Origin: Aliarcobacter sp.
GTDB taxonomy: Bacteria; Campylobacterota; Campylobacteria; Campylobacterales; Arcobacteraceae
Reading direction: 5' to 3'
Assembly (NCBI GenBank): GCA_028689025.1
Contig: JAQTXA010000013.1
Coordinates: 1 to 64,000 of the forward strand
Length of the DNA stretch: 64,000 bases
Below the pieces are notes generated by a model that saw nothing but the letters and a program-made list of their open reading frames with translations, did no database searches and was not told the DNA's origin. Shown here piece after piece: positions 30,619 to 40,447 of the stretch (its first letter is position 1; the number at the start of each line of letters is the position of its first letter). A program made the position numbers and the translations under genes.

Positions 30619-32724
30619 TTAACCATTTCTCTTTTTAATAATTTCATCAGAAACATTTTTTGGAACTTCTGAATAGTTATCAAAAATCATTGAATATGTA
30701 GCTCTACCTTGAGACATAGATCTTAAGTCTGTAGAGTATCCGAACATTTCAGATAATGGAATTAATGCAACAACTAGTTTAACACCAGCTCTGTCATCCA
30801 TAGACTGAATTTGTCCTCTTCTTTTATTACAATCGCCAATACAATCACCCATATAATCTTCAGGTGTTTCAATTTCAACTCTCATAATAGGTTCTAAAAT
30901 AATAGCTTGAGCAGCAGCAGATCTACAACCTTGTTTGAATCCCATTGAAGCAGCAAGTTTAAATGCCATTTCAGATGAATCCACGTCATGGTAAGAACCA
31001 TCGTAAAGTGTTACTTCAATGTTAACCATTGGATAACCAGCTAAAATACCACCTTGCATTGCTTCAAAACAACCTTTTTCAACAGCTGGAATATATTCTT
31101 TTGGAACTGTTCCACCTTTAATGTCATTGTTAAATTTGAAGTTTTCATCAGAACCAACTAATGGTTTAATGTCTAAATATACGTGACCGTATTGACCTTT
31201 ACCACCAGATTGTTTTGCGTATTTATACTCTTGTTTAACAGCATTTTTGATTGTTTCTCTATAAGCAACTTGAGGAGCACCAACTTCAGCTTCAACTTTA
31301 AATTCTCTTTTCATTCTATCTACAAGAATTTCAAGGTGTAATTCACCCATTCCTGAAATAATAGTTTGTCCAGATTCTTCATCAGTATTAACTCTAAATG
31401 ATGGATCTTCTTCTGCTAATTTTCCTAATGCAATACCCATTTTTTCTTGGTCAGCTTTTGTTTTTGGCTCAACTGCAACAGAAATAACTGGTTCTGGGAA
31501 TTCCATTCTTTCTAAGATAACAGGATCTTTTTCAGAAGCTAGAGTATCTCCAGTAATTGTATATTTTAAACCAACAACAGCACCGATTTCTCCAGCATAA
31601 AGCTCTTTGATCTCTTCTCTATTATTAGCATGCATTTTAAGTAATCTTCCGATTCTTTCTTTTTTCATTTTTGTAGAGTTATAAACATAAGTTCCAGATT
31701 CTAAAATCCCTCTATAAACTCTTGTAAATGTTAACTGTCCAACAAATGGGTCAGTCATAATTTTAAATGCTAAAGCAGCTACTTCACCATCATCAGTTGA
31801 AGGAACGATAACAGCTTCACCATCTTGAGTTTCACCTCTAATGTCTTCAACTTCAGTTGGAGCTGGTAAATACATAGCAACAGCATCAAGTAAAGTTTGA
31901 ACACCTTTATTTTTGAATGCAGTTCCACAAGTCATTGGAGTAATAGTCATATTTAAACAACCAGCTTTAATACCTGCAGTGATTTCTTCTTCAGTTAACT
32001 CTTCACCTTCAAGGTATTTTTCCATTAACTCTTCGATTGATTCAGCAGCTGATTCAATCATTTTTTCTCTATATTCTTGTGCCATATCCATCATATCAGC
32101 TGGAATTTCTTCAACATGGTAATTAGAACCCATAGCTGCATCTTCATCCCAAACGATAGCTTTCATTTGAACTAAATCTACAATACCTTTGAAGTTTTCT
32201 TCTGCACCAATTGGTAATTGAATTGGAACAGCATTTGATTTTAATCTTTCATTAACTTGTTTTAAAACATTATAAAAATCTGCACCTGTTCTATCCATTT
32301 TATTAACGAATATCATTCTAGGTACTCTATATTTATTAGCTTGTCTCCAAACAGTTTCAGATTGTGGTTGAACCCCACCTACTGAACAAAATACTGCAAC
32401 AGCTCCATCAAGAACCCTCATAGATCTTTCAACTTCAATAGTAAAGTCAACGTGACCCGGAGTGTCAATAATGTTAATCATTAAATCTTCATTAGTTTTT
32501 GGGTGTTTCCAATGACAAGTTGTAGCAGCAGAAGTAATTGTAATACCTCTTTCTTGCTCTTGTTCCATCCAGTCCATTGTTGCAGCACCTTCATGAACCT
32601 CACCAATTTTATGTGAAACACCTGTATAGAATAAAATTCTTTCAGTAGTAGTTGTTTTTCCAGCATCAATATGAGCTGCAATACCAATATTTCTAACTCT
32701 GTTAAGTGGTGTTTTTCTAGCCAT
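30619..32724 (-). CDS. fusA: Elongation factor G
   Basis: [48 protein letters not shown]. Confidence 0.99.
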   Translation of the reverse strand: MARKTPLNRVRNIGIAAHIDAGKTTTTERILFYTGVSHKIGEVHEGAATMDWMEQEQERGITITSAATTCHWKHPKTNEDLMINIIDTPGHVDFTIEVERSMRVLDGAVAVFCSVGGVQPQSETVWRQANKYRVPRMIFVNKMDRTGADFYNVLKQVNERLKSNAVPIQLPIGAEENFKGIVDLVQMKAIVWDEDAAMGSNYHVEEIPADMMDMAQEYREKMIESAAESIEELMEKYLEGEELTEEEITAGIKAGCLNMTITPMTCGTAFKNKGVQTLLDAVAMYLPAPTEVEDIRGETQDGEAVIVPSTDDGEVAALAFKIMTDPFVGQLTFTRVYRGILESGTYVYNSTKMKKERIGRLLKMHANNREEIKELYAGEIGAVVGLKYTITGDTLASEKDPVILERMEFPEPVISVAVEPKTKADQEKMGIALGKLAEEDPSFRVNTDEESGQTIISGMGELHLEILVDRMKREFKVEAEVGAPQVAYRETIKNAVKQEYKYAKQSGGKGQYGHVYLDIKPLVGSDENFKFNNDIKGGTVPKEYIPAVEKGCFEAMQGGILAGYPMVNIEVTLYDGSYHDVDSSEMAFKLAASMGFKQGCRSAAAQAIILEPIMRVEIETPEDYMGDCIGDCNKRRGQIQSMDDRAGVKLVVALIPLSEMFGYSTDLRSMSQGRATYSMIFDNYSEVPKNVSDEIIKKRNG

Positions 32725-32733
32725 TTATAATTC

Positions 32734-33204
<471 letters not shown>

Positions 33205-33212
33205 CTATCCTT

Positions 33213-33596
33213 CTACTTTTTCTTAGCTTTAGCTTTTTTAGTACCATATTTAGATCTTGCAACAGTTCTGTTAGCAACACCAGCAGTATCTAAAGCACCT
33301 CTTACGATGTGGTATTTAACCCCAGGTAAATCTTTAACTCTTCCCCCTCTTACTAAAACAATTGAGTGTTCTTGTAAGTTGTGACCTTCTCCACCGATAT
33401 ATGAAATAACTTCAAAACCTGTAGTTAATCTAACTTTTGCAACTTTTCTTAAAGCCGAGTTAGGTTTTTTAGGTGTAGTTGTATATACTCTTGTACATAC
33501 TCCTCTTCTTTGTGGGCATTCTTTTAATGCTGGCGATTTAGATTTTTTGATAACCTTTTTTCGCTCATTTCTTACAAGCTGATTGATTGTAGGCAT
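33213..33596 (-). CDS. rpsL: 30S ribosomal protein S12
   Basis: [51 protein letters not shown]. Confidence 0.99.
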   Translation of the reverse strand: MPTINQLVRNERKKVIKKSKSPALKECPQRRGVCTRVYTTTPKKPNSALRKVAKVRLTTGFEVISYIGGEGHNLQEHSIVLVRGGRVKDLPGVKYHIVRGALDTAGVANRTVARSKYGTKKAKAKKK

Positions 33597-33870
33597 TTCT
33601 TTCCTTTATATAAATTGGTTTGAGTAATTATAGCCTTACCCATGCTTCTCGTGCAAATCAACATTTAGTTGAAACGATACTCCCATTCTAGGAAACTTAT
33701 AATATTTTAGTTTTCTAAAAAAGTACGGGATTATACTGAAGATATACTTAATTATTCTTTAGTTAAATTTAATTGTTTTGTAACTTCAAATTCATTATAT
33801 TCTCATTTAAGTTAAGAATAAAATTTTCCCACTAGAATTGCAAAAACTATTTAAACTAAAGATACTTCAA

Positions 33871-35025
33871 ATGATGACAAAACAATTATTTCCCCTAGCC
33901 TTAGGCGGACTTGCTATTGGTACTACTGAATTTGCAATTATGGGATTATTACCAGATGTTGCAAATGATTTAAATATCAGTATTCCAGTTGCTGGACATT
34001 TAATCTCCATTTATGCCTTAGGTGTAGTTATTGGTGCACCAATTTTGGTTGCCTTAAGTGCAAAATTTCCTGCTAAAAATATTTTAATCACTTTTATGAT
34101 TTTATTTACATTTTTCAATTTTTTATCGGCAATAGCACCTAATTATTCAACACTTTTAATTTCAAGATTTTTCAGTGGTTTGCCACATGGTGCTTTTTTT
34201 GGTGTGGGTACGGTAGTTGCTGCAAAACTCGCTGAAAAAGGAAAATCAGCACAAGCAATTGCTGTAATGTTTACAGGCTTAACTATTGCAAATGTTGCAA
34301 TGGTTCCACTTACAACATATCTTGGTCATACTTTTAGTTGGAGATATGCTTTTGCTATTGTTTCAATAATTGGTTTAATTACAATCTTCTCTTTGTATAA
34401 AAACCTTCCAAAACAAAAAGAGGTAAAAACTGTTACACTAAAAGATGAACTACAATTTTTCAAAACAATCAAAGCTTGGCATATATTAGCTATTGTTGCA
34501 ACTGGCTTTGGTGGATTGTTTGCATGGATTAGTTATATTGCTCCATTATTAATTCATGTTACAAATTTCGCAGAAAGTAGTGTCTCTTATTTGATGATAG
34601 TTGCCGGTCTTGGAATGTTAGTTGGAAATATTGTTGGTGGATATTTAGCAGATAAAAGAGACCCAATAAAAGTTGCAATTTTTCTTTTATCTATGATGGT
34701 TATCTGTTTATTATTAGTATTTTTTCTATCTGAATACAAGTTCGCGACTATTGTTCTTACCTTTTTATGTGGTGCCTTTGCCATGGCTATTGGTGCACCT
34801 ATTAATATTATCATGTTAGATAGTGCAAAACACTCTGCAATGCTTGGAGCTGCATTTTTACAAGCTGCATTTAATGTAGCTAATTCTTTAGGTGCATTTT
34901 TAGGAGGAATCCCTTTATTTATGGGATTAAACTATAATTATCCATCATTAAGTGGTGCTTTAATGGCTTTAATTGGTGTTGGATTATGCTTGATTTTTCT
35001 AAAAAAATATAAAGTTCAAGGATAA
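33871..35025 (+). CDS. MFS transporter (drug:H+ antiporter/AraJ-like)
   Basis: The ORF track starts at TTG 33838, but ATG at 33871 (MMTKQLFPLALGGLAIGTTEFAIMGLLPDVA) is the likelier start; 12-TM MFS pattern, GGYLADK motif. Confidence 0.88.
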   Translation: MMTKQLFPLALGGLAIGTTEFAIMGLLPDVANDLNISIPVAGHLISIYALGVVIGAPILVALSAKFPAKNILITFMILFTFFNFLSAIAPNYSTLLISRFFSGLPHGAFFGVGTVVAAKLAEKGKSAQAIAVMFTGLTIANVAMVPLTTYLGHTFSWRYAFAIVSIIGLITIFSLYKNLPKQKEVKTVTLKDELQFFKTIKAWHILAIVATGFGGLFAWISYIAPLLIHVTNFAESSVSYLMIVAGLGMLVGNIVGGYLADKRDPIKVAIFLLSMMVICLLLVFFLSEYKFATIVLTFLCGAFAMAIGAPINIIMLDSAKHSAMLGAAFLQAAFNVANSLGAFLGGIPLFMGLNYNYPSLSGALMALIGVGLCLIFLKKYKVQG

Positions 35026-35029
35026 TTAC

Positions 35030-35785
35030 ATGACGATACTTGGACATAAAATTGTAGGTAGTGGTAAAAAATATATCTTAGTTTTACATGAACTAATGGG
35101 AGACCACACAAATTTTGACCCAATTTTACCATATATTGATACCGCAAACTTCACATATATTTTTGCTGACCACAGAGGTTATGGCTTATCAAAAAACATA
35201 AGTGGTGAATATACTTGTGAAGAAGCAGCAAATGATGTAAAAAACCTCATCACAAAACTAAATCTAACAGAAGTAAATCTTCTAGCTCACTCAATGTCTA
35301 CAATGATAGCCCAAAAAGTAGCTCTAATAGATGCCAGAATAAAACAACTAATTCTAATTACACCCATCTCAGCTGCTGGTATAAAAATGAAACCTAATGC
35401 CCAAAATGAACTAATAAACGCAATGAAAGAAAATAAAAATAAAATAGAAGAAATTGTAGAAGCAGCAAGTAAAAGATATGGCACAACTTGGTTTGATTAT
35501 AGAGTAAAAATGGCATATGAAGCCTCAACAGTAGAAGCCAGAGTTGGATATATGACCATGTATCTTACAACTGATTTCATAAATGAAGTAAAAGATATAA
35601 AGATTCCAATTAAAATCATGACAGGTAAACATGACTTTCCTGTGTTTAATAAACTACATATTAAAAAACTTTTTGAACCTTATTATAATGATTTTGAGAT
35701 TATAGAGTGTATGGAAGCTGGACACTATCCGATGATTGAGTGTCCGGTTTATTTTGCAACTGAGGTTGAGAGGTTTTGTAAATAG
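35030..35785 (+). CDS. Alpha/beta hydrolase
   Basis: HELMGDHTNF, FADHRGYGLS, LLAHSMST nucleophile elbow, MTGKHDFPVF acid, EAGHYPMIE histidine; 4 nt after the MFS stop. Confidence 0.85.
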   Translation: MTILGHKIVGSGKKYILVLHELMGDHTNFDPILPYIDTANFTYIFADHRGYGLSKNISGEYTCEEAANDVKNLITKLNLTEVNLLAHSMSTMIAQKVALIDARIKQLILITPISAAGIKMKPNAQNELINAMKENKNKIEEIVEAASKRYGTTWFDYRVKMAYEASTVEARVGYMTMYLTTDFINEVKDIKIPIKIMTGKHDFPVFNKLHIKKLFEPYYNDFEIIECMEAGHYPMIECPVYFATEVERFCK

Positions 35786-36352
35786 TTTCTCTTGAAGAAC
35801 AAGTTCTTCGCTTTTCTTACTTTTTAATTGTAAAAAGTAAGGCTTGTGCTTGCACTCTCTTTGAGAAAAAGCAACCAGACAAATTGTTGAAGGCAAAGCT
35901 ACCCTACAGTTTTAGAATAAGTTTTCTGCCTTGCGGAACTCGTCGAAAAAGTGCATTTAGCACTTTTCTCTCCTCAAACAGTCCTCAGGCTTTGTCGAAA
36001 ATTATTCTAAAACTTCCGGCTTCAACAAAGTCTGGAAATCCCTAGTGTTCAAACTATCATTTTTAAATTGAGTTTAGAAAAGTTGTTAGTCAAAAAAATC
36101 AAAAATGTAAATGTCCTTATCCCATATTCCAACATCTACAGAAGCTGAACGTTTGTTTTCTCTTTTCGAAAAGGCTTGCAACTGTTTGAGTAAATAAATA
36201 TGCTAAATGTATATTTATTTACGAGTTTTGCAAGACAGAAAAGATAAAACAAAAAGTGAAGGAACCCAAAGGGCTTCGAAGCCGTTGTTGGTTTTGCTTA
36301 CTTTTTCCATAAAAAGTGAGAGAATCGAAGAGATTTATCTCTTCAAGAGAAA
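35786..36352. repeat. Non-coding palindromic island bounded by 56 bp imperfect inverted repeats (MITE-like or structured convergent-terminator region)
   Basis: Left 35786-35841 and right 36297-36352 are related inverted repeats (outer 13 bp TTTCTCTTGAAGA and inner 10 bp AAAAAGTAAG perfect). They enclose two large nested inverted repeats (35875-36035 and 36154-36251). No credible ORF. Confidence 0.75.
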
Positions 36353-36357
36353 AGGAA

Positions 36358-37014
36358 TTATCCTTTCTTATATCGAATAATCTGCCCATTAAAAGGTTCA
36401 TCCAAATACTCATCCGTATCCAAAGGCTCACTTTGAGAATGCACATAACCTAATAAAACCATCATCTTTGAAAACTTAGCATGATTTCCTCTTCCTGGAT
36501 CTACTATTATTATCTCACAAGTTTCATTTGTATGTTCATTTAGAAATCTACTTAAATCTTCTAAGTGAAACTGTTCGTATAAAATATCACTTGCGATAAT
36601 TAAATCAAATTTCCCTAAAGTATCATCACTATTTGCCCAATTTGCACACTCAAATGGGATTACTTTTCCATAATTTATTCTTGTGTTTTCACTTAAAAAT
36701 TTTTTTACTTCTGGGTTAAAATCTGTTGTTGTTATATTTGCATTTCTGTGATTTAGAACTAAACTAGAAAGTGCTATTCCGCACCCTACTTCTAGGATTC
36801 TTTTATCTTTGATATTATAGTTATTCATTAAAGTTGCTAGGATTCTAGCTGAGGGCCAAATCACTCCAAATAAAGACCAATTTGCAGATGAAATTCCAGC
36901 AGTTGGATTTAAATCACATTTTTCATCATATTGTTGTTTATCTTTTAGTGTTTTGACATGTATGTCAATATTATCGAACTCTATTGTTTGATATATGTAT
37001 CGTAGTTTGGGCAT
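36358..37014 (-). CDS. SAM-dependent methyltransferase (METTL21/family-16-like)
   Basis: RILEVGCGIALSSLVL motif I; DLIIASDILYEQ motif. Confidence 0.82.
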   Translation of the reverse strand: MPKLRYIYQTIEFDNIDIHVKTLKDKQQYDEKCDLNPTAGISSANWSLFGVIWPSARILATLMNNYNIKDKRILEVGCGIALSSLVLNHRNANITTTDFNPEVKKFLSENTRINYGKVIPFECANWANSDDTLGKFDLIIASDILYEQFHLEDLSRFLNEHTNETCEIIIVDPGRGNHAKFSKMMVLLGYVHSQSEPLDTDEYLDEPFNGQIIRYKKG

Positions 37015-37077
37015 AAAAACCTTTCAAGGTTCAGTATACCCTTTTATTTACTAGTATTTGAACTATTGAAAATTTTA

Positions 37078-37269
37078 TTATAGAATCTCTTGAACACGAC
37101 CAACTTGTCCATCTTGAAGTCTTACTTTTATTCCATGTGGGTGAGTTGGTGAATTTGTTAAAATATCTTTTACAATACCTTGCGTTAATTTTCCACTTCT
37201 TTGATCTTCTTTTAAAACAATGTTTACTTTTAAACCTTGTTTTACATTAAATCTTTTTTTACCATCCAT
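37078..37269 (-). CDS. YwbE-family protein (DUF2196)
   Basis: 63 aa: GLKVNIVLKEDQRSGKLTQGIVKDILTNSPTHPHGIKVRLQDGQVGRVQEIL. Confidence 0.88.
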   Translation of the reverse strand: MDGKKRFNVKQGLKVNIVLKEDQRSGKLTQGIVKDILTNSPTHPHGIKVRLQDGQVGRVQEIL

Positions 37270-37766
37270 TAATTTTCTTCTGTTTTATAATTTATAACAT
37301 CTTTTGCAAAATCAACATGGTAAAAAAACATCATTTTGTAGAATAAATCAACTTTTGTTTTTTTCTCAACACTTGTATCTAAAATAGAAAATGAAAACAT
37401 TCTTGGTTCATCAACTTTTTTTGGAGTTACAGTGATTACAAGAGGTTTTAAAGTTCTCATCATATTCATAGTCTCTTTATAATCTTTTGGAGCTAAACCA
37501 TTTAACATATCACCATCTTTTTCTTCTTTTCTCATGGCAGTAAATAGAAGATCTGTACTCTCTTTAAATAGTTGTTTATTCCAATTTAATTTACCTTTTG
37601 AAAAGTGAAACACACAACTTTTGTTTAATAAAGCATGTGGTTTTTCAGCTTTTATATCTTCTATCATTTGAAGGAAAAAATTAACTCCACCTAAATTTGT
37701 TGCAAGTTCCATTGCTTGAGTGTACAATTTATTTTTTTGTTCTTCATCTAATTGATTAAAATTCAT
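37269..37766 (-). CDS. Hypothetical protein
   Basis: 165 aa, translationally coupled to the YwbE-like gene; no family recognised. Confidence 0.6.
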   Translation of the reverse strand: MNFNQLDEEQKNKLYTQAMELATNLGGVNFFLQMIEDIKAEKPHALLNKSCVFHFSKGKLNWNKQLFKESTDLLFTAMRKEEKDGDMLNGLAPKDYKETMNMMRTLKPLVITVTPKKVDEPRMFSFSILDTSVEKKTKVDLFYKMMFFYHVDFAKDVINYKTEEN

Positions 37767-37816
37767 AATTCTCCGATTAATTTACTTTTTTGCAAGTATA
37801 TCTAAATATTAGCTGA

Positions 37817-39691
37817 CTATTTACCTTCAAACTCTTTTTCATTTGTATGCTCTACAACTTTTTCTGCAATTTCACTTACTTCTCTTGCAACTTTATTAGC
37901 TTCTGAGGCTGATGCCGCATTTTGTTGAGTTACGTGATCTAGATTATTTACAGTATCGTTTATTTGTTCCATTGCACTAAACTGTTCTTTTGATGCAGTT
38001 GAAACTTCTTTTATTAACGATAAAGTATTATGAATATTATTGTTTAATTTTTCATAACCTTGAATCATTTCATTTGAAATGTTTTTACCTTCATTTGCTT
38101 TATTTGTTGCATTTATTACTAAATCTTTTATCTCTTTTGCTGCTTCTGCTGAACGAGAAGCAAGGTTTCTTACTTCTGCAGCAACAACTGCAAATCCTTT
38201 TCCAGCTTCACCGGCAGTTGCTGCTTCTACGGCTGCATTAAGAGAAAGAATATTAGTTTGAAAAGCTATTTGATCAATTATTGTAATTGAATCAGCAATT
38301 GCATTTGTTTGCGTATTTATCTCATCCATTGATAAAGCTGTTCTTGAAGCTAAATCTTGACCAATTGCCACTGAACTTGAAACTTCATTTGCAAAGCTTG
38401 TCATTTTTACTATATTTTGAGAACTATTTTGCATGTTTGCCGTAATCTCTTCAATTGCTGCTGCTGTCTCTTCTAAAGATGCTGCTTGTAAATTTGCAGA
38501 AGATGTCAATTTATCAACATTTGAAGATAAGTTTTCTGCATTTGAAGATAAAACTAATCCCATTTTTTTATTTTCAACTAACATTGAAGTAATTGCAACA
38601 CCTAGATTATTTATATCTGAACATAAAGCTTTTAAATCTCCATCTAAACCTGATATATCTATTTTTGTTCTATAGTCATATTTTGTATATAAAGTTAAAA
38701 TACTCATTGCTTTTTTGATATTTGATTCAGTGGCTTCAAGCATTTGATTTATTACATTTTTTAACTCATTTAAAGATGGATTTGTTGTAGTTCCCTCTAT
38801 TCGTGTATTTAATAAACCTTTTTTAGCCTCATTAGCACATTTAATTGCACTTTCAACAACTAATCTATCTTTTTGAATAGAATCATTTGTATTTAAGATA
38901 TTTCGATTCACCTCTTTTGCCATAAGTCCCAATTCATCATCTGAATCAATTTCAATTAATTTTGACTCATTTGTCTCTTGATTTAGAAATCTAAAAAATT
39001 CTAAAAGTCCATTTTGAAACTTTTGTAAAGGCTCTTTTATAGAGTTTGTAATAACAAAAACAACAAATGATAAAACAATTAATACAACAACTACAAGAGT
39101 ATACAAAGTATATAAAGTTGAATCAATTTTTCCTAAAGCATCTAAATAACTTGATTTATTTTCTTCATTTGCAGTCTTATTTATTGCATTTAATTTTTCA
39201 TTAATTTTTAAAAATACCTCATCTGTTACAGATAACATAGGTGTTGCCATTCCTAAATCAACACTTAACATATCAAGAGCATCTCTTACTGTTAAGTTGT
39301 ACTCTATTATCTCTTTATTTACCTCATCTATATTTTTTTTGTCATTTTGGTTTAAATATGGTGCTTTCAAGAAATTTTCCATATCTTTTGTAATACTAGT
39401 TTTTAGCTTTTCTAGAAGTGCTAATTGTTCATCAATCAATGCTTGTTCATATTTACCAGATGCGTAACTAAAAACTTTATATAAAATTGAATTAAACAGA
39501 TTTACATCACTTAGCAATTTACTACTTGTCTTATACAATTCAAATTTTACTTGTACTATTTCATTTAATGTACTTTTGTCAGATTTCAAAGCATTATTTG
39601 AAAATAGTGCCAAAATCAATAAGAATAACACAGCAATTGCAGGTGCTATTATAATTTTTTTTCCGATTTTCATATTTTTTATACCAAACAT
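37817..39691 (-). CDS. Methyl-accepting chemotaxis protein with helical periplasmic domain
   Basis: Two TMs flanking an ~150 aa mostly helical domain; signalling hairpin [50 protein letters not shown]. Confidence 0.92.
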   Translation of the reverse strand: MFGIKNMKIGKKIIIAPAIAVLFLLILALFSNNALKSDKSTLNEIVQVKFELYKTSSKLLSDVNLFNSILYKVFSYASGKYEQALIDEQLALLEKLKTSITKDMENFLKAPYLNQNDKKNIDEVNKEIIEYNLTVRDALDMLSVDLGMATPMLSVTDEVFLKINEKLNAINKTANEENKSSYLDALGKIDSTLYTLYTLVVVVLIVLSFVVFVITNSIKEPLQKFQNGLLEFFRFLNQETNESKLIEIDSDDELGLMAKEVNRNILNTNDSIQKDRLVVESAIKCANEAKKGLLNTRIEGTTTNPSLNELKNVINQMLEATESNIKKAMSILTLYTKYDYRTKIDISGLDGDLKALCSDINNLGVAITSMLVENKKMGLVLSSNAENLSSNVDKLTSSANLQAASLEETAAAIEEITANMQNSSQNIVKMTSFANEVSSSVAIGQDLASRTALSMDEINTQTNAIADSITIIDQIAFQTNILSLNAAVEAATAGEAGKGFAVVAAEVRNLASRSAEAAKEIKDLVINATNKANEGKNISNEMIQGYEKLNNNIHNTLSLIKEVSTASKEQFSAMEQINDTVNNLDHVTQQNAASASEANKVAREVSEIAEKVVEHTNEKEFEGK

Positions 39692-39710
39692 ATTTGAGTC
39701 CTGTAGATTA

Positions 39711-39779
39711 AATTTCCAAATAAAATAAATATCTATTTAGCTTATTTGGAAATTCAAAGCTTTGAAAATTCAAAGCTTT
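39711..39779. repeat. Intergenic hairpin plus tandem palindromic repeat
   Basis: AATTTCCAAATAA (39711-39723) / TTATTTGGAAATT (39742-39754), 13 bp perfect; ATTCAAAGCTTT repeated at 39752 and 39768 (16 bp spacing), first copy inside 14 bp palindrome TTCAAAGCTTTGAA. Confidence 0.7.
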
Positions 39780-39790
39780 AAATTAGAAGA

Positions 39791-40234
39791 TTATTTATAA
39801 ACTCCAGCACCGATTAATTGATTTTCACCAATACCGATAACATAAGAAGTTTTAGGAGTTTGTTCTCCTCTTGTTGGGTGATCCCAAACATAATCAACCC
39901 ATCCAGAACCATCAGCTTTTACTTTATCTATGAATTCTTTAAATAATTGATTTCCAGCTCTGTCTTTATATCTGTACATATTTTTACCTTTTAAAGGTTT
40001 TTTTGGATGTGCTGTGATTATTCCATCAAAGTCATTTGCCCAAATATATAAGTCATCTTTTACAAATTCACTCTCAGGTTTATTGAACTCTTCAACACAA
40101 GCAGCAACTCCAACTTTTTTACAAAATTCAACACCTTTATCAACTAATGCTTTAGCATCAGCTTGAGTACTCTCCGCATTTGCAAATGTAACACTTAATA
40201 ATAAAGCAGCTGTTAACTTAACTAATTTACTCAT
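39791..40234 (-). CDS. Free-standing periplasmic single-Cache-domain protein
   Basis: Signal peptide MSKLVKLTAALLLSVTFANAES; LYIWANDFDGIITAHPKKPLKGKNMYRYKDRAGNQLFKEFIDKV...WVDYVWDHP...IGAGVYK; no TM or signalling domain after it. Confidence 0.88.
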   Translation of the reverse strand: MSKLVKLTAALLLSVTFANAESTQADAKALVDKGVEFCKKVGVAACVEEFNKPESEFVKDDLYIWANDFDGIITAHPKKPLKGKNMYRYKDRAGNQLFKEFIDKVKADGSGWVDYVWDHPTRGEQTPKTSYVIGIGENQLIGAGVYK

Positions 40235-40401
40235 AATCCATCTCCTTAGTTTGTTTTGAATCTTGATATTTACATAAAAAAAATTAAATTAATCTTAATA
40301 TTTCTGAATTATTAATCATAAACTTAAAATTTGTTTAAAATGCTATTTTAATGCTATTTTGGAGGGTTTTGGGAAGTTTTTTTAGGATTAAAGAAGTATT
40401 C

Positions 40402-40437
40402 TTTCCGATAATAAAAATTATTTTTTATTATCGGAAA
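40402..40437. terminator. Long hairpin at the 3' end of the polysaccharide cluster
   Basis: Perfect 16 bp arms TTTCCGATAATAAAAA / TTTTTATTATCGGAAA with TTAT loop, 11 bp past the last gene stop. Confidence 0.7.
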
Positions 40438-40447
40438 ATTTATAGAA

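Noticed and set aside
33213-33596. Streptomycin-resistance substitutions in S12
   Set aside because: Both classic lysine positions (TPKKPNS and [12 protein letters not shown]) appear wild type.
35654-35896. 80 aa minus-strand ORF over the hydrolase 3' end
   Set aside because: Antisense to a convincing hydrolase and runs into the inverted repeat; likely spurious.
35786-36352. Intact insertion sequence or transposase remnant
   Set aside because: Terminal inverted repeats exist, but no transposase-like ORF and no obvious flanking target duplication were found by eye; described only as MITE-like.
36219-36446. 75 aa minus-strand ORF (KQNQQRLRSPLGSFTF...)
   Set aside because: Overlaps the methyltransferase C-terminus out of frame and reads through the palindromic island; no coding character.
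37990-38261. Leu-rich plus-strand ORFs inside the second MCP
   Set aside because: Antisense shadow ORFs of the conserved MCP hairpin.
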